64,000 nucleotides of DNA from Pohlia nutans (taxonomy: Eukaryota; Streptophyta; Bryopsida; Bryales; Mniaceae), in the NCBI GenBank assembly GCA_022496805.1, contig CM040096.1:8247501-8311500 (forward strand), given 5' to 3'. The notes beneath the pieces were generated by a model. That model was not told the origin of the DNA. It did no database searches and saw nothing but the letters and a program-made list of their open reading frames with translations. Shown here in pieces: positions 1 through 11,150 of the stretch. A program made the translations under genes and the position numbers. How positions within the stretch are numbered: the first letter of the stretch is position 1; every line of letters starts with the position of its first letter.

Positions 1-170
1 TTGTGTCCTCCTTCATGCTTGTGTTCGCCAATTTCTTTTTCTCCTTCGTATCTGCCATGTTCACCTTCTTGTTGCTTGTTGTTTTCACCAATTTCTTTTG
101 CTTTCGTGGTCGTTCTTCTCCACCTTCTAATTTGTTGTGCTCCAAATTCTCCTTTCTGATCTGTTCTAGA

Positions 171-938
171 TCATAACCCCACTTTTTTTGTGATTCTTCG
201 AACCTCAGCTTGTTTGCCTCTGCTCCACACTGGGTACATTTTCAATGACCCTGGACCATTCCAAACGGGACACTCATCCACAATATGATGCATGTTAACA
301 CCGTTTTTATCTCGGAAATCAGTTTTACAATATTTGCAAAAAAAAGGATTCCTATCAAATCCACGCCTCTCCTTCCGCTTACAAAATACATAAGCCTCGA
401 CTGTGAGGCTCTCATACTCATCCTCAGTGTAGAGCATGGCACATTTCCACCTCCCTTCTTTCATGCTGCATTTCCAAATTCGTTGATTGCCAAGTAAATA
501 CTGCAAAAACGCACTTAGATTAAAACTCAATAGTAAATAAATGAAAGAACAAAAAAAATCCAACATTATAGAATTTAGCAATAGTATATCAAAAACACTT
601 AAATTCATTTAAAAAAATAAAACATGTTAACAAATGGATTTGCTCACCCCTTCCAACAAACCATCCGCAGTATTCAAAGTCAAGTTTTCATATGCTTCCA
701 GCCCCAAGGCATCGATGAATCGTTTGTCTTCTTTCACTATGATCTTCTTCTTCCTTGCGGGTTCAAACCATGGCACCCAACAATGCTCAGGACGCAATAG
801 CAGTTCACACACGAATGGCTTAACGGCTGTCTTCAAGTTTGAATCATTAGGTACCTCTAATTCATTTGATACGTTATCTTCAACTACTGTGGATCCATGG
901 ATTCTCTCTCTCTTTCTATTGGTTTCCCTTGACCCCAT
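171..938 (-). CDS. Unknown two-exon gene, 206-residue protein
   Basis: I do not recognise this family. Exon 1 runs 938 to 648 and ends in a good donor (GGG|gtgagc). Exon 2 runs 500 to 171 after a pyrimidine-rich ttttgcag acceptor. Both junctions are phase 0 and the joined frame gives 97 + 109 residues and a stop. The start is set by an in-frame TAA just upstream of the ATG, which itself follows an acceptor-like ctctacag, so a 5' UTR intron is possible. The N-terminus is basic (GSRETNRKRERIHG). The C-terminal half has four cysteines and a His pair (FFCKYCKTDF ... NMHHIVDECP), which could bind zinc. A nuclear or nucleic-acid role is only an inference. The gene lies just downstream of the LRR pseudogene on the same strand, and might be that gene's relic 3' part, but no kinase motif is seen. 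Confidence 0.45.
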
Positions 939-2252
939 GCTTGATTATCTGTAGAGCACATGTTACTTAGATTGTCGTTGCACTACCCTGGATTCCAAAA
1001 AAACAAACAAGAACTTATTCATATTGGTGTCAAAAGGCAAACGAAACATCGATTAGAGTCGCCAAACACTCAAACAATTTGAAAACTTTGCACATCAACT
1101 CTGATGTTTGAGCTAAGCATTAATTAGGAGGAGCCTGTTGGCAACTCTTTTAGAAAGTAGGCAAAACAACAAATGAAATGGAAAAGTATAATAATGAGAA
1201 CATGCCATAAGCACCAAAAGGTAATGCTGTACTTACAAGTGAGATTCAAAAAAGTTGTTGGAATCTTGAAGACTAGGATTGTCAGACAAGTCCCTGCAAC
1301 ACCCAGATGACCGATTTAAGCTACATGCACAACTCAATACGTAGACAGGTTGCCAATGTAATGTTCTGAGTCAAAGGAAATGAACAATTCAGAGCATTTG
1401 TCCTAAATACCGAGAACAATGGATGCTGTGCTCACAAAAATTTCAACTTGCTGAGACTGCCCAGCTTCTATGGAAGCGTGCCTGTGAGGTCACATCCTGA
1501 TTAGTTCCTGTCCAACATGCAACATCGACCATTAGACAACTCGAGGAATCCATTCAAAATATACGAAATCACAAATCGCTATCCAAACCGTCATAATTTC
1601 AGCCCATACGAGAAAATACGTCATCGAGCTGAGTTAAATGAAGTTTTGTGCCAAGACTTGAGACACAAGGGTCCAAGAATAAATTTCATTTCCATTGAGT
1701 TTGATATTTGGTAACAATAATTTCGTAAAGTAGGCATGTGCAGGTAGCTCATTCATGCTAGAAATGAGAACACTCCTTGCTGTGGTGAATGCAACGCACA
1801 CTGTACTACATTGGACTACACTGTACTATGAATAGGATTTAAATACAACTGTTGCTTGGTAACTCGAAACATAGATCAGAAGGAAAGAAGAGCTCTGGAT
1901 CCTTTTGCTTACAAGATGGTCAGCAGGCGGAGGTTGCCAATCTCCTTTGGAATAGCGCTAGTCAACTATTGGTTGCCAGATAAATCTCTGCACAACCTGA
2001 GAGTAAAACAGATGAGAAACAAACACACGTCATATCCAGAAGGCACAGTCAACTGCAGCGGGAACATCAGGAGACAGAGATCAAGCAAAGTAATCACAAT
2101 AGAATGAAAGCGTACACGCAACGCACGTCAATTTAGCCTTCCACTATGCTTATGTCTGTACACTACAAAGTCGATGATAAAACATATCACTTACACGAAC
2201 CCAAAACCGAAGAGATAATCTCTGCAAATTAAAGGAATATACATAAAATGAA

Positions 2253-2492
2253 TTAACCCCGGAGCGTCCACGGTGACCACTCTGGTCACCATGTTTTTTT
2301 TAACAGTTTTGAGTAGGTCCTATTTGGACTTCCTCTTGTTTGAATGTATTTGTTTTTTGACGAACACATGCAATGACCTTCAGTAGTTCTAGTAATATGA
2401 AATTTGGTCCCATCTGAATTAAATTTTTCACAATATGATCAATTGAATTTGTCATTTTCAAACTGTGAATCCATCATCCTTTCAAGGATTAA
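2253..2492 (-). mobile_element. TTAA-flanked element, family B
   Basis: A 240-bp element with TTAA at both ends. The left end reads ccccggagcgtcc and the right end is decayed (tttcaagga). Its interior aligns with the copies at 23098-23335 and 46732-46972, including the phrases gtaggtcc, acatgcaatg and cacaatatgatcaattga. It is the most diverged copy of family B. Confidence 0.6.
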
Positions 2493-2526
2493 ACATGTTC
2501 AAACAGAAGAAATAGAAATAATAGTA

Positions 2527-2780
2527 CTCCCTCAGTCCCAAAGTTATTGTCCAACTTGTTTGCTTGGTATTTCTTTGAGCCAATTTCATTGATCATATTG
2601 TAAGAAACATGATTAAAAAAGGTTTCAAGTTATGTCACTAGAATGATTGAAGAACATTGCATGTGTTCATTGCAAACTAAATACAATTAGCCACAAGGAA
2701 GCATTGTTTTGACCTACTTAAAAAAGCACTTTGAGTGTTATGACTTTGAAACATCACAATAAACTTTTGGACGGAGGGAG
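2527..2780. mobile_element. Stowaway-type MITE
   Basis: A 254-bp element flanked by TA on both sides. The ends are CTCCCTCAGTCCCAAAG and, in reverse complement, CTCCCTCCGTCCAAAAG, the classical plant Stowaway (Tc1/mariner) terminus. No coding capacity. Confidence 0.8.
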
Positions 2781-4041
2781 TACCAAGGTGGAACTTACAG
2801 GTATCTCAGTTTGTGGAGGTCTCCGATCTCGGCAGGTATACTTCCAATTAGTCTCTGCAACATACCCAAAGAAAAATAAATGTCGTTTTAACTTCAATGA
2901 AGCCTGGAAAAATGGCAGGAAGGGACAAGAATGTCCACGCAACTTAAAGGACATGGGGATTATGTTACACGTTCGAGAAAAAGTGGAGAAAGTGTTGTGA
3001 AGAGGAATCTCAAGCCATTAATTTCATGGCAACTTCTTCCTACCCAATCAAATTTGTTCATGTTTAATCTTATGCAAGTCCACGAAAGTGTGCACCACTT
3101 CATGGGTGAGTATGTATAGCATGACTGAGTGTAGCAGTGCTGGCATGAGCTTCATTACTGAAAATTATGATCCCATTGCAATGGGCCCCGACCGAAATTA
3201 ATTGCCCCACCATGGATTTCAATATCTACTGCAAAACGTCTGTCCTTGAATGAACATATACAAGTGTGAAGACTTTCATGCTTCTGCGCGACCTGGAGAA
3301 ACCTATAATTGTAATTAAACAGAGGGAAATAAGGGAAAAGTTCTACCTTGGAAACCCAAGTCAACAGTGAGACATGATTATGTTAACAAACAAGGTGGCA
3401 CAGAGAGAGTGCATTGAGTGAGCTTTCAAAGAGATCCAGAGTTATATATACGAGTTTCAGAATACTGAAAGGCCATTCAACAATGTTTTCTGAGCAACTA
3501 TTTATGCTCCATTTGAAATTACAGCCTTGAATTATTAGTGAACAAAAAACTTGTATGAATTCAGGGATTTTAAATGGAGCATAAATAGTTGCTGATAAAA
3601 CATTGTTGTCGTTCTAACGACCGCCTTTCAAAATTCTGGGACTTGTCCAACTTGTTTGCTTGAAATTTCTTTGAGCCAATTTCATTGATCATATTGTAAG
3701 AAACATGATTAAAAAAGGTTTCAAGTTATGTCACTAGAATGATTGAAGAACATTGCATGTGTTCATTGCAACCTAAATAAAATTAGCCACAAGGAAGCAT
3801 TGTTTTGACCTACTTAAAAAAGCACTTTGAGTGTTATGACTTTGAAACATCACAATAACTTTGGGACGGAGGGAGTAAGAAGGTGGAACTTACAGGTAGC
3901 TCAGTTTGTGGAGGTCTCCGATCTCGGCAGGTATACTTCCAATTAGTCTCTGCAACATACCCAAAGAAAAATAAATGTCGTTTTAACTTCAACGAAACCA
4001 GGAAAGATGGCATGAAGGGACAAAGAATGTCCATGCAACTT
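2549..4041. repeat. Tandem duplication of LRR exon plus Stowaway
   Basis: Bases 2549-2946 recur at 3647-4041 with only scattered differences, about 1.1 kb apart in the same orientation. Each copy holds most of a Stowaway element followed by the same LRR exon. The second copy lacks the left Stowaway terminus, so the duplication was cut inside the element. Confidence 0.8.
3466..3629. mobile_element. Small fold-back element between the duplicates
   Basis: Inverted arms of about 30 nt (AACAATGTTTTcTGAGCAAC and its complement, both running on into tatttatgctccattt) enclose about 70 bp. It lies directly before the second duplicate. Probably an unclassified MITE; no clear target duplication. Confidence 0.55.
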
Positions 4042-4439
4042 TGGTTCAAATGATGTGCACTTACAAGCTTACCCTAAACGTATGGAAGAGCAGCATCTAA
4101 CTCCTTTCCAATGAGATCCACAAGGATCTGCGTTCTTGTGCAGACTCCAATCGTCCAAAATTCCGGGAGTTCCTTGCCACGCCCGAAGCAACCCTTGAAG
4201 TGCGTCGACTATCACCAATGCCAGAGACCTTTCAAGGTGAGTGTATATACCAAAAAATACACCAAAAGAAGAATTTTTGCTTCAGAAGGAAACATAAGCG
4301 AGGGTTTTTACAAATCGTTTTTACAAAAGTAGCTGCTTCTCAAACCCTAAACCAACAGAGATAAGGAAGCATACCTAGATTTGGTAGCGAGAATTTGCGA
4401 TCAAAGATAAAACCCTAACTCTGCATAACCATGTTCGAC

Positions 4440-4660
4440 AAGCTCCGACACACAGATTCGGGCTGGAGTGGGGAAGGAGTGGAGTCGGGAAGGACTGCCG
4501 ACGAAAGGATGTCCGCCGGGAAGGACTGCCGACGCGAACGCTGGACTCGGGAACGCCGCCGTTGGGAACGCTGGAGTCGGGAACGCCGCCGCCGGGAACG
4601 ATGTCCGCCGGGAACAAGGAAGTTGGGAACGCTGGACTCGGGAACGCTGGGATGAGGCAG
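4440..4660. repeat. GC-rich minisatellite
   Basis: About 220 bp of imperfect tandem units built from GGGAACGCTGGACTC and GGGAACGCCGCCG, in an otherwise AT-rich region. It lies just upstream of the LRR pseudogene's first recognisable exon. The long open frames through it on both strands are a by-product of the repeat. Flanking 4209-4439 holds a possible leader exon and a ctaaacc telo-like motif. Confidence 0.65.
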
Positions 4661-5442
4661 TAGGGCAGGGACGGATGGAGTCGGCCCAAAATAGGAAGCC
4701 ACGAAGTTCGATGGGGGCATTTTAACGTGACCCCGCTACAACATATAAATCATTGGCCGTTGAACGTGGTGGATCCACCGAATGCAGTAGCTCATCAGTC
4801 TATGGCGGGCGTGTGTCACGAGGACGCGGCCAATGAGGGCGCGGTCGATCCAACCAGTTCATGCATATAGGTAAGGAAATTCAAATTCAAGGATTCGTTG
4901 TACACATGGAGCTGTTGACATGGAGCCGTGACCTCTTCTTGCAGTCACAAGCTGCATGCTGCATTCACTGTAGGATTTTTAATTTTTTTTAATTTTTTGG
5001 TATTGTTGTAATTGAAACACCTAAGTAAAGTCCAACAATTTCTACTATGCCTAGAAATTGCCAACATGGTATGTGTAAAAATATTGAGGATTATCACTGT
5101 CTTTGACACTCCAAAAAAAGCAGGGTTAGTGTCACAGATGCTTATGGTCTTTCACAGCCAAAAAAAAAACCAAAATCAAAACCTTAGTTTTGATCCCTAA
5201 AATTCTAGAGAACGGAAGTCTATGCTCTCCACAAGTGTAGCCAAAATAAAAACTCATATTGAAAACTCCACTTTTTCTTGGACTTCGGGGTCGTTGTAAT
5301 CCTATAATGAGCAAAATTCTATAGCCGGCGGAAAAGGCAGATGGCCAAGAAAGAAGCTTGTAAGGCAATGCACGCATTTGACACTAAACTCCTCTTAGAA
5401 CTAGTTTTGTTGTCTTTTTGACGGCAAAACTAGTTCAACATG
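4661..5442. other. No gene seen
   Basis: Mostly low-complexity AT-rich sequence with short open frames lacking splice or protein support. Confidence 0.5.
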
Positions 5443-5583
5443 CAGTAGTAGGATTCTGGTCCTTTATAACTCATCCTTTGTTACTTAAATGGTCCTAAAC
5501 AACTTTCTTTTTAAAGAATTGAGTCACAAAAGACCAATTAAGTCTCAAAAGACTAATTATAAAGGACCAAAATCCTACTAGTG
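5443..5583. mobile_element. Miniature CACTA-like element
   Basis: A 141-bp element whose ends are CAGTAGTAGGATTCTGGTCC and, in reverse complement, CACTAGTAGGATTTTGGTCC, continuing for about 8 more matching bases. It is flanked by ATG on both sides, the 3-bp target duplication expected of CACTA transposons. Confidence 0.65.
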
Positions 5584-6033
5584 ATGTATTCTATCTTGGG
5601 ATTTTGTGCCAACCGTGCCAGTCAACTTGGTTGCTCTTGACTCACCTTCTATTTACCTTAGAGCAGGCCCAACAACATCCTCTTTCCACTCACCAACGCT
5701 ATTTCTGACTAATAAAGTGCCCCTCATAGTTTGGAGTTTGATATTTCTACACCAAATATTGTCCATATGGCGGAGGTGGTTTCCACATCAAGCACTTTGT
5801 CCTACTCTGTGACAAGACCATGCTCCCACTTTATGAAGTTAACTTTAGTAAACTTATTCTTCATCATTATAATTGTCCCAAGTTGTGACAAAAGTAATAA
5901 TTTAAAATTGATTGATGACCTCTATTCTAAGCACACTTGATGTTTGTTGCTGGGGAAGTTCCTAATTCTCTCACACCATCTTGTATGTGGACTTGGTGCA
6001 CACTAATGAGCTCTTGGGCTTGCTCTTATATAA

Positions 6034-6298
6034 CCCCGTCTCTAAATCCCCCGGTGGTCTTGAATGCGGGCACTATTCATCCACCCCTCCTTTTTTTGGA
6101 ATTTCCATTTTGGACACCTTCGGTGCTTTTTTTGGCAATTTTTTTTGGTAATTTGGGGCCGTAGGAAATTACCCTAGGGGACCTACTTGGGAATAAAAAA
6201 CCATTGGAGGAGGGGGTTGTTTTTTTAGGTGGGGCCTCAACCGGACAAAAATAGGGGGCACTTTTGTCCCAAGACCACCGGGGTTCTAGAGAAATCCC
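6034..6298. mobile_element. Family H MITE, copy 1
   Basis: A 265-bp element with inverted ends centred on CCCCGGTGGTCTTG and flanked on both sides by TTATATAA. Related copies lie at 10878-11150 and 37866-38143. Target duplications of 8-10 bp suggest Mutator or hAT; the ends do not decide which. The 450 bp to its left hold no recognisable gene. Confidence 0.7.
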
Positions 6299-6306
6299 TT
6301 ATATAA

Positions 6307-7440
6307 CATGAGTTTGTCCTTCTTTTCAGTTAAGTCTATTGCAGACGTGGGGAGCGTGGTGGCAGTGAGTCCGCGGAATCTGTGGAGACGGGCTCGGCAG
6401 AGAGTCCATGTTCCTTGTTTTCATCGAATAGGCTACCCACGGAGGCATGCGACTTCAATTTTTATCTATGTAGTGTACTGTGGCTTGTAGTCGCTTGCAG
6501 AAGCGCAACTCGTTTTTCAGGCGCGGTTTGCAATTGCTTGCAGAAGAGCGGCTCGTTTTTCAGGCACGGCTTACGGATGAGGCTTGAAGGCACCCAAGGT
6601 TGGATCTCCTGTCCACAACATACAAGTGTTTTCAGAGCTTTAGACACGGTCATTAATCTGTGGTTGAAAGTAGGTCGGGGTTTGGTTCTTCGATAATTTT
6701 TTCAACATGTTATTGCACGTTAATTGACTACTCTTGTGTGTGAAGCTCTCATGAATTTTGTTTTCAGCAATTGCATCAATTTTTCGCCTGTCGTTATATA
6801 CCTAGCTCGCTACTTTCATTTTTCGGTTATGCTCTGCGATCAACGTGGATGTGCTTCCTGGAGACACAAGTTTCACACTCTGCACGTGCATTACAAGCAC
6901 TGAGGTTGAAAGTTGTCGTGAAATTATTAAAAAGAGCTTGTAAAGTCGTCATGGTGCGTACTGTGCATAGTAGCCTTCACTGTTGTGATTGTAGCTGACA
7001 AGATTGGTAGCACAACCACAATTTCACATTCATTCCAGAATCGACCCACTTGAGAATGTTTGTAACATTCGATAATAGATTTTAGTGCTACTGACTAGAG
7101 TTCGTGTTGGGAGTGATGATGTTTGCAAGAATTCGAGCTTGTGTACGCATTTTGATTGCTCTACTTGATTGATTTGCAGAAATTGTTCTGGAGTTATTGG
7201 CCATCACTGTTGACGGGGACTTGCATGTGTGATTGTGGCAGAGATTGGAAATTGCCTTTTTAGATCCTTGTTGTACAGGTTGAGCGGCCACTGATGCAAG
7301 TCTTGGACTCTTGGGACACTCGTCAAACTTGTTAGTCAAAGCCAGCCCGTTGGGCACAAATTTGTGTTTTGGGCAATGGCATGTCAGACCGCTCAACTAC
7401 TTTTCCCCCTCAATCTTCATCTGTGAGCCGAATCTCTGTC
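6307..7440. other. No gene recognised
   Basis: This stretch is less AT-rich than its surroundings and has short open frames on both strands. None matches a family I know and none links by plausible splice sites. A direct repeat (ttgcagaa.agcg.aactcgtttttcaggc) occurs near 6495-6570. Confidence 0.4.
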
Positions 7441-7508
7441 CATCTCATTTCAGCTGCCCAATGTATTCGGGCTGCATCTCATTTCAGCTGCCCAATGTAT
7501 TCGGGCTG
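7441..7508. repeat. Two perfect 34-bp tandem units
   Basis: The 34-bp unit beginning catctcatttcagctgccca is repeated exactly twice head to tail. Confidence 0.9.
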
Positions 7509-7796
7509 CTCTTGTCAAGTTCTCAGCCAAAAGTGTGTCACATTACAAACTCTAGATAATTTTTGCAAGGGTTTTGTTCATTCCAATAAATTTTATCAAA
7601 CCTTGTACTACTTTTACTTGCAAACTCTGAATTTTCCGAAAAATCAGCTTGTCATTATCCACCCAAAAATCACCAATATCTAAGAAAAAGAGCAACTGCC
7701 CGCCAAAGTCAACTCAAACTATGACCCCAAAAGAGTGAGTGAGTGGCGGCCCTGAATATGCGGAGGCCCTGGAAATACGGAAATGGGAAATTATGA

Positions 7797-7990
7797 GGGG
7801 TCCACGTATTATTTAAATTATCAAAAGGTGTAGAAGGGGGTCCACGTATTACTGTATGACTCAGTCTGGGTAGAGGGGGTCCACGTATTATTGAATGCCT
7901 GAATGACTCAGTCTGGGAATGAGACAGTCTAAGAATGAGACAGTCTTCGTTATTGAGTCTGTCTCATATGAGTCTGTGTCCGCTGAGTCT
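7797..7990. repeat. Short direct repeats
   Basis: GGGGTCCACGTATTA occurs three times at a spacing of 39-40 bp (7797, 7837, 7876), followed by interleaved variants of gactcagtctggg and gagacagtct. No protein-coding sense is seen. Confidence 0.75.
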
Positions 7991-8000
7991 GTCTCTGAGC

Positions 8001-8410
8001 GATGGGTTCTTTTGAGCGAGGGTTCTTTTGAGTCGTGCAATCATGCACCTCGCGAAGCACATCTGTTGGCAGTAAAGTAAGTACACCGGGCAGCATTGAT
8101 TATGAATTTGTGTGTGTGAGAACGAAAAGAGCTGAACTTGGTTGGTAATCTATTCATCAAGCTCGTTTGCCAATCGACCGACCTAAAAGGACGACATGTG
8201 TAGACGAGCTAGAGTGGAGTGGAGTGGTTTTCTTTGCGATGGTTCTTCGAGCTTGCTAAGCGGTGGTGGCGTCGATCCCGCAGGGAGAGAAGATGATTGC
8301 AATGACGATGGAGTTTTGCATCGTTGGTCGTCTCCAACGTCAAGAGCTTGAGCTTCGGCACAATCTCGCAATTTCCGACTCAAAAGAACCCTCGCTCAAA
8401 AGAACCCATC
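8001..8410. mobile_element. 410-bp element with perfect 35-bp inverted ends
   Basis: Bases 8001-8035 are exactly the reverse complement of 8376-8410. Each end contains two direct copies of GGGTTCTTTTGAG. No clear target duplication is seen, and the interior has no recognisable protein. Identical ends point to a recent origin. Confidence 0.65.
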
Positions 8411-8841
8411 GATCGGAGGTCGGAGTGAGTGTGTGAACCGAGCATTGAACCTGTGCTTAGCGTCTCCTTACGTTTTTCCAGTTGATTTAGTTTGGCCGTT
8501 GCTATTTTATTGCTCTGTCTTTGTACAATACTGTTTGGTTTGCATGTCTGATTGTTTGATTTCCATTCGACACGGTGAGCTATTGGAGGTCTTTTGTGAA
8601 GCACGGGCGTTTGGAATTCGATCATCGATTGTTTCTCAGCTCGTCGCTATCAGATTACAGGCCGAAGAAGTTTCTCGTGTCTTAATGAATTAGGGTTTAG
8701 ATGCTTATCATAGAAGCTTCATTGATAACAGGAATCCTGAGTAGGATGATTTTGGAGTACGAGCTGATCAACTCGGTGGACACCTTTTTCTGTACCACAC
8801 TTTTGAATGTTTTTTTTATGTTGATGTTCCATGGTGTGCAG

Positions 8842-9114
8842 GATAAAACTAAGGAGATTGCTAATGATCCAACAATTAGGCTTATTGGATCTTAAAGTTG
8901 TCCCGGTTAGAGCTGACGGCAACTGTTTTTTTAGGTATATTAATTCATGGAAAGGATTTTTCTCTTTGTACCTTGAACTATTTTGAGATTTGATGAAAGA
9001 GTTGTTTTTGGATGTTGCCGTCGATGAGTAGAGAATTGGTGAGGAAGTCCACCCAATAACTGATATCGAGTATGTCTTTGGTAGAGTTGTTGCGGAGCAA
9101 CTAGAGGGCATAGT
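8842..9114 (+). pseudogene. OTU-domain deubiquitinase remnant (OTUD3/OTU7-like)
   Basis: Exon 8842-8934 follows a gtgcag acceptor and reads LGLLDLKVVPVRADGNCFFR, the catalytic-cysteine motif of OTU cysteine proteases (D-G-N-C). It ends at AG|gtatat. Exon 9085-9114 follows tttggtag and continues in phase as VVAEQLEG, matching the A-D/E-Q-L-E-G that follows the catalytic motif in the OTUD3/plant OTU7 group, so the splice is well supported. OTU enzymes cleave ubiquitin from proteins. After 9114 there is a good donor (gt|gtaagg), but I cannot find a convincing next exon; the segment near 9190 (HSEYVKTRIEESF) is only suggestive. The catalytic histidine region and C-terminus are missing, so I call it a gene fragment or pseudogene. 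A telo-box (cctaaaccctaaaccct) lies at 9310-9328. Confidence 0.5.
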
Positions 9115-9328
9115 GTAAGGATTGAAGAGCAATGCACCATCTATATGAGTTCTCCGTTTGTTTTTTTGTTTGTTTGTTTGTGTGTCATTCGGAGTATGTG
9201 AAGACAAGGATTGAAGAAAGCTTTGATTTGCTGTTACGACAATGGAAATTATTTTACACCACACGGCATTGTTTGCTTCGCCCTTGTTTGTGTCGTTCTG
9301 TACCCGAAGTCCTAAACCCTAAACCCTC

Positions 9329-10448
9329 TGTGGCTCTCGTTTATGCAGAAAGACGCTAGGGTGTGCCCAGTATTCATAGCATTCAGAGAGCTCGAAGCAA
9401 GAGAGGAGAGAGAAGCTAATATGCAGGAGAGTACTAGTTCTTCTCTGAGGGGATATGGGAGGCTGAGCCAAATGTCTTATGGCTATGGAGATAGAGTTGG
9501 AGCATACAAGGAGGTTGAAGGAAGAGACGAGCCTGAAGCTACGGTACTTGAAAGCACGGGAGTTTCTTCTCTGCGAGTGTTTAGAAGGCCCAACCGATTG
9601 TCTCAAAGCAGTGAAGGTACACTTGGAGCGTACAATGATCTCAACAGTACAGTAATTTTGGGGTCATAGTTTAGCATTTTTGTCACTATTGTGCAACATT
9701 TTTGAAACTATGAGCATGTATAGTTTTCATACACTATACATAAATACATGTTCTTTTGGGAATTTTTATAATTTTGTGTGGTTTTTAAAATTTGTGGCTT
9801 AAATCTTTTTTTGACACATGGCAGCCCTCCAAAGGGGTCCCGTGGCGCTAAATTAAATTAAATTAAATTAAATGAAAAAAATTAATTGTGAATGAGAGAA
9901 TTCACATTTGATGAGTCCAAAATGCACATCGTGACTATGACCCCAAAATTGAGAAGTCAAAGCCTATGATCTCGATTTTATCTTTCCATTTTGGTTGCAA
10001 AGTGTTGCATTGCACAACTGAGGTAAAAACCTTGAAGAACTTACAGTTATTCACGACAAAATCAACCTCATGTGAATTTGATTATGAAATGAACAAAACA
10101 CAGAAATTTGCCAAAAAATGGCAAAAGAAAAGGGTGAAGACGTTTAGGGGTTAAGACAATTGTAACAGTTCATCCATTTTATTCCAAAAATGAAAATCAT
10201 ACTACATGGATAATGAACCTTGTAATGAATGAAACGTATTAAATTTAGAATGAATTAACACTACAAAGTATTATGGACAAAATCAATCTATCACTCTAAA
10301 AGCTAACCCCTAATATTTGATCAACCAAATTTTGGTTGATTTCATTCAACATTCATCCAAATTGTAATACAATTGAACTAATTATATTGTATTTTTCTCA
10401 TTCATTCAATTAGTGCTGAACTTTCGTCAAAGTTTGCATAATGCATAA
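9329..10448. other. No gene assigned; orphan TTAA end
   Basis: An open frame at 9343-9669 (+) begins after a ttatgcag acceptor-like site and is rich in Glu, Arg and Ser (REEREAN); I do not recognise it. An (ATTAA)n run lies at 9851-9874. A lone right end, acgtttaggggttaa, closes at 10154 with no visible left partner, so a truncated TTAA element is likely. Confidence 0.4.
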
Positions 10449-10806
10449 TAAGGGCCACTTTAGACTAGGGTTTGGGTTCAGAAAAACCCCAAAATCAAGC
10501 AATCCTATTGGTCGAGAGTTGAAAATTGGACCCAAGGGCTTTACACTAGGGTCTAGGATCAAGAAACTCATTCAAGTCCCAAAATGATGTGGTGCTTAAG
10601 TGGCATATTTTTGAAAGGAAAGTTTTGGACTCATGCATTAGACATAAGGCTCCAAAGGAGAGCACCAATTTTAAGAAACCAATTCGTCCCTTGGATCCAA
10701 TTGCAAGTCCAACTCAAGTCCAAAGGTGAGGTTTTTCAAGTTCAATAAATGTGTTTACTGGATCCCATGAGAATTGACCTTGGACCCTAGCAAATTGTGG
10801 CCCTAA
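10449..10806. mobile_element. Family R MITE, diverged copy
   Basis: Ends TAAGGGCCACTTTAGAC and, in reverse complement, TTAGGGCCACAATTTG. The interior shares caatcctattggtcga and cccaagggcttta-ctaggg with the better kept copy at 62121-62415. Confidence 0.5.
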
Positions 10807-10877
10807 GCATGACAGTGCTAGCATAATATTTATGTTCATCCATTACACGGTTTTAGGCTGTCGTCTCTCTCACTACT

Positions 10878-11150
10878 TGTTGAAAATCCCCCCTTGACGT
10901 TAATGCAAGAGGACAAATCATGTCCCCTATTTTATGCATGTAGGGGCCCACCTTTAAAAATAACCCCCTCTTCCAAGGGTTTTAAATTCCCGAGGGGTCT
11001 TCTTAAACAGATGTGGAGCCGTAGGCCTCAAGTTTGCAAAAAAAAAATTGCCAAAAAAAAACACTAGGGTGCCCAAAATGGAAATTTCAGAAAATGGGGC
11101 CCATGGGTGAATAGTGCTTGCATTAACGTCGAGGGGGATTTAGAGTTGGG
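10878..11150. mobile_element. Family H MITE, copy 3
   Basis: Interior motifs ataaccccctc, ggagccgtagg and gtgcccaaaatggaaattt match copies 6034-6298 and 37866-38143. The ends have decayed to aaatcccccc and gggggatttagag. Confidence 0.6.

Larger units (their letters stand above)
1237..4208 (-). pseudogene. LRR receptor-type ectodomain pseudogene
   Basis: Exons on the minus strand spell a leucine-rich-repeat receptor ectodomain. Exon 4208-4073 carries an LRR N-terminal cap (DALQGLLRAWQ, then DPCGSHWKGVRC). Exon 3949-3894 reads LIGSIPAEIGDLHKLSYL. Exon 1987-1913 reads LDLSGNQ, stop, LTSAIPKEIGNLRLLTIL. Exon 1507-1436 is exactly 72 nt and reads SGCDLTGTLP, stop, KLGSLSKLKFL. Exon 1293-1237 begins LDLSDNPSL. 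One LRR per 72-nt exon with constant phase (one base in, two out) is typical of plant LRR-receptor kinases; the cap resembles subfamily VIII, which is an inference. TAA and TAG codons inside exons, a 15-nt shorter last exon, and the absence of membrane and kinase parts make this a pseudogene. Exon 3949-3894 has a second copy at 2854-2799. The 5' leader may lie near 4374-4435. Confidence 0.7.

Noticed and set aside
2754..2954. Two similar 66-71 residue frames (also 3834-4049)
   Set aside because: They are the two copies of a duplicated block read in a frame that does not match the LRR exon.
4375..4725. Overlapping open frames in the GC-rich block
   Set aside because: Several frames on both strands are open because of the tandem repeat; no real protein signal.
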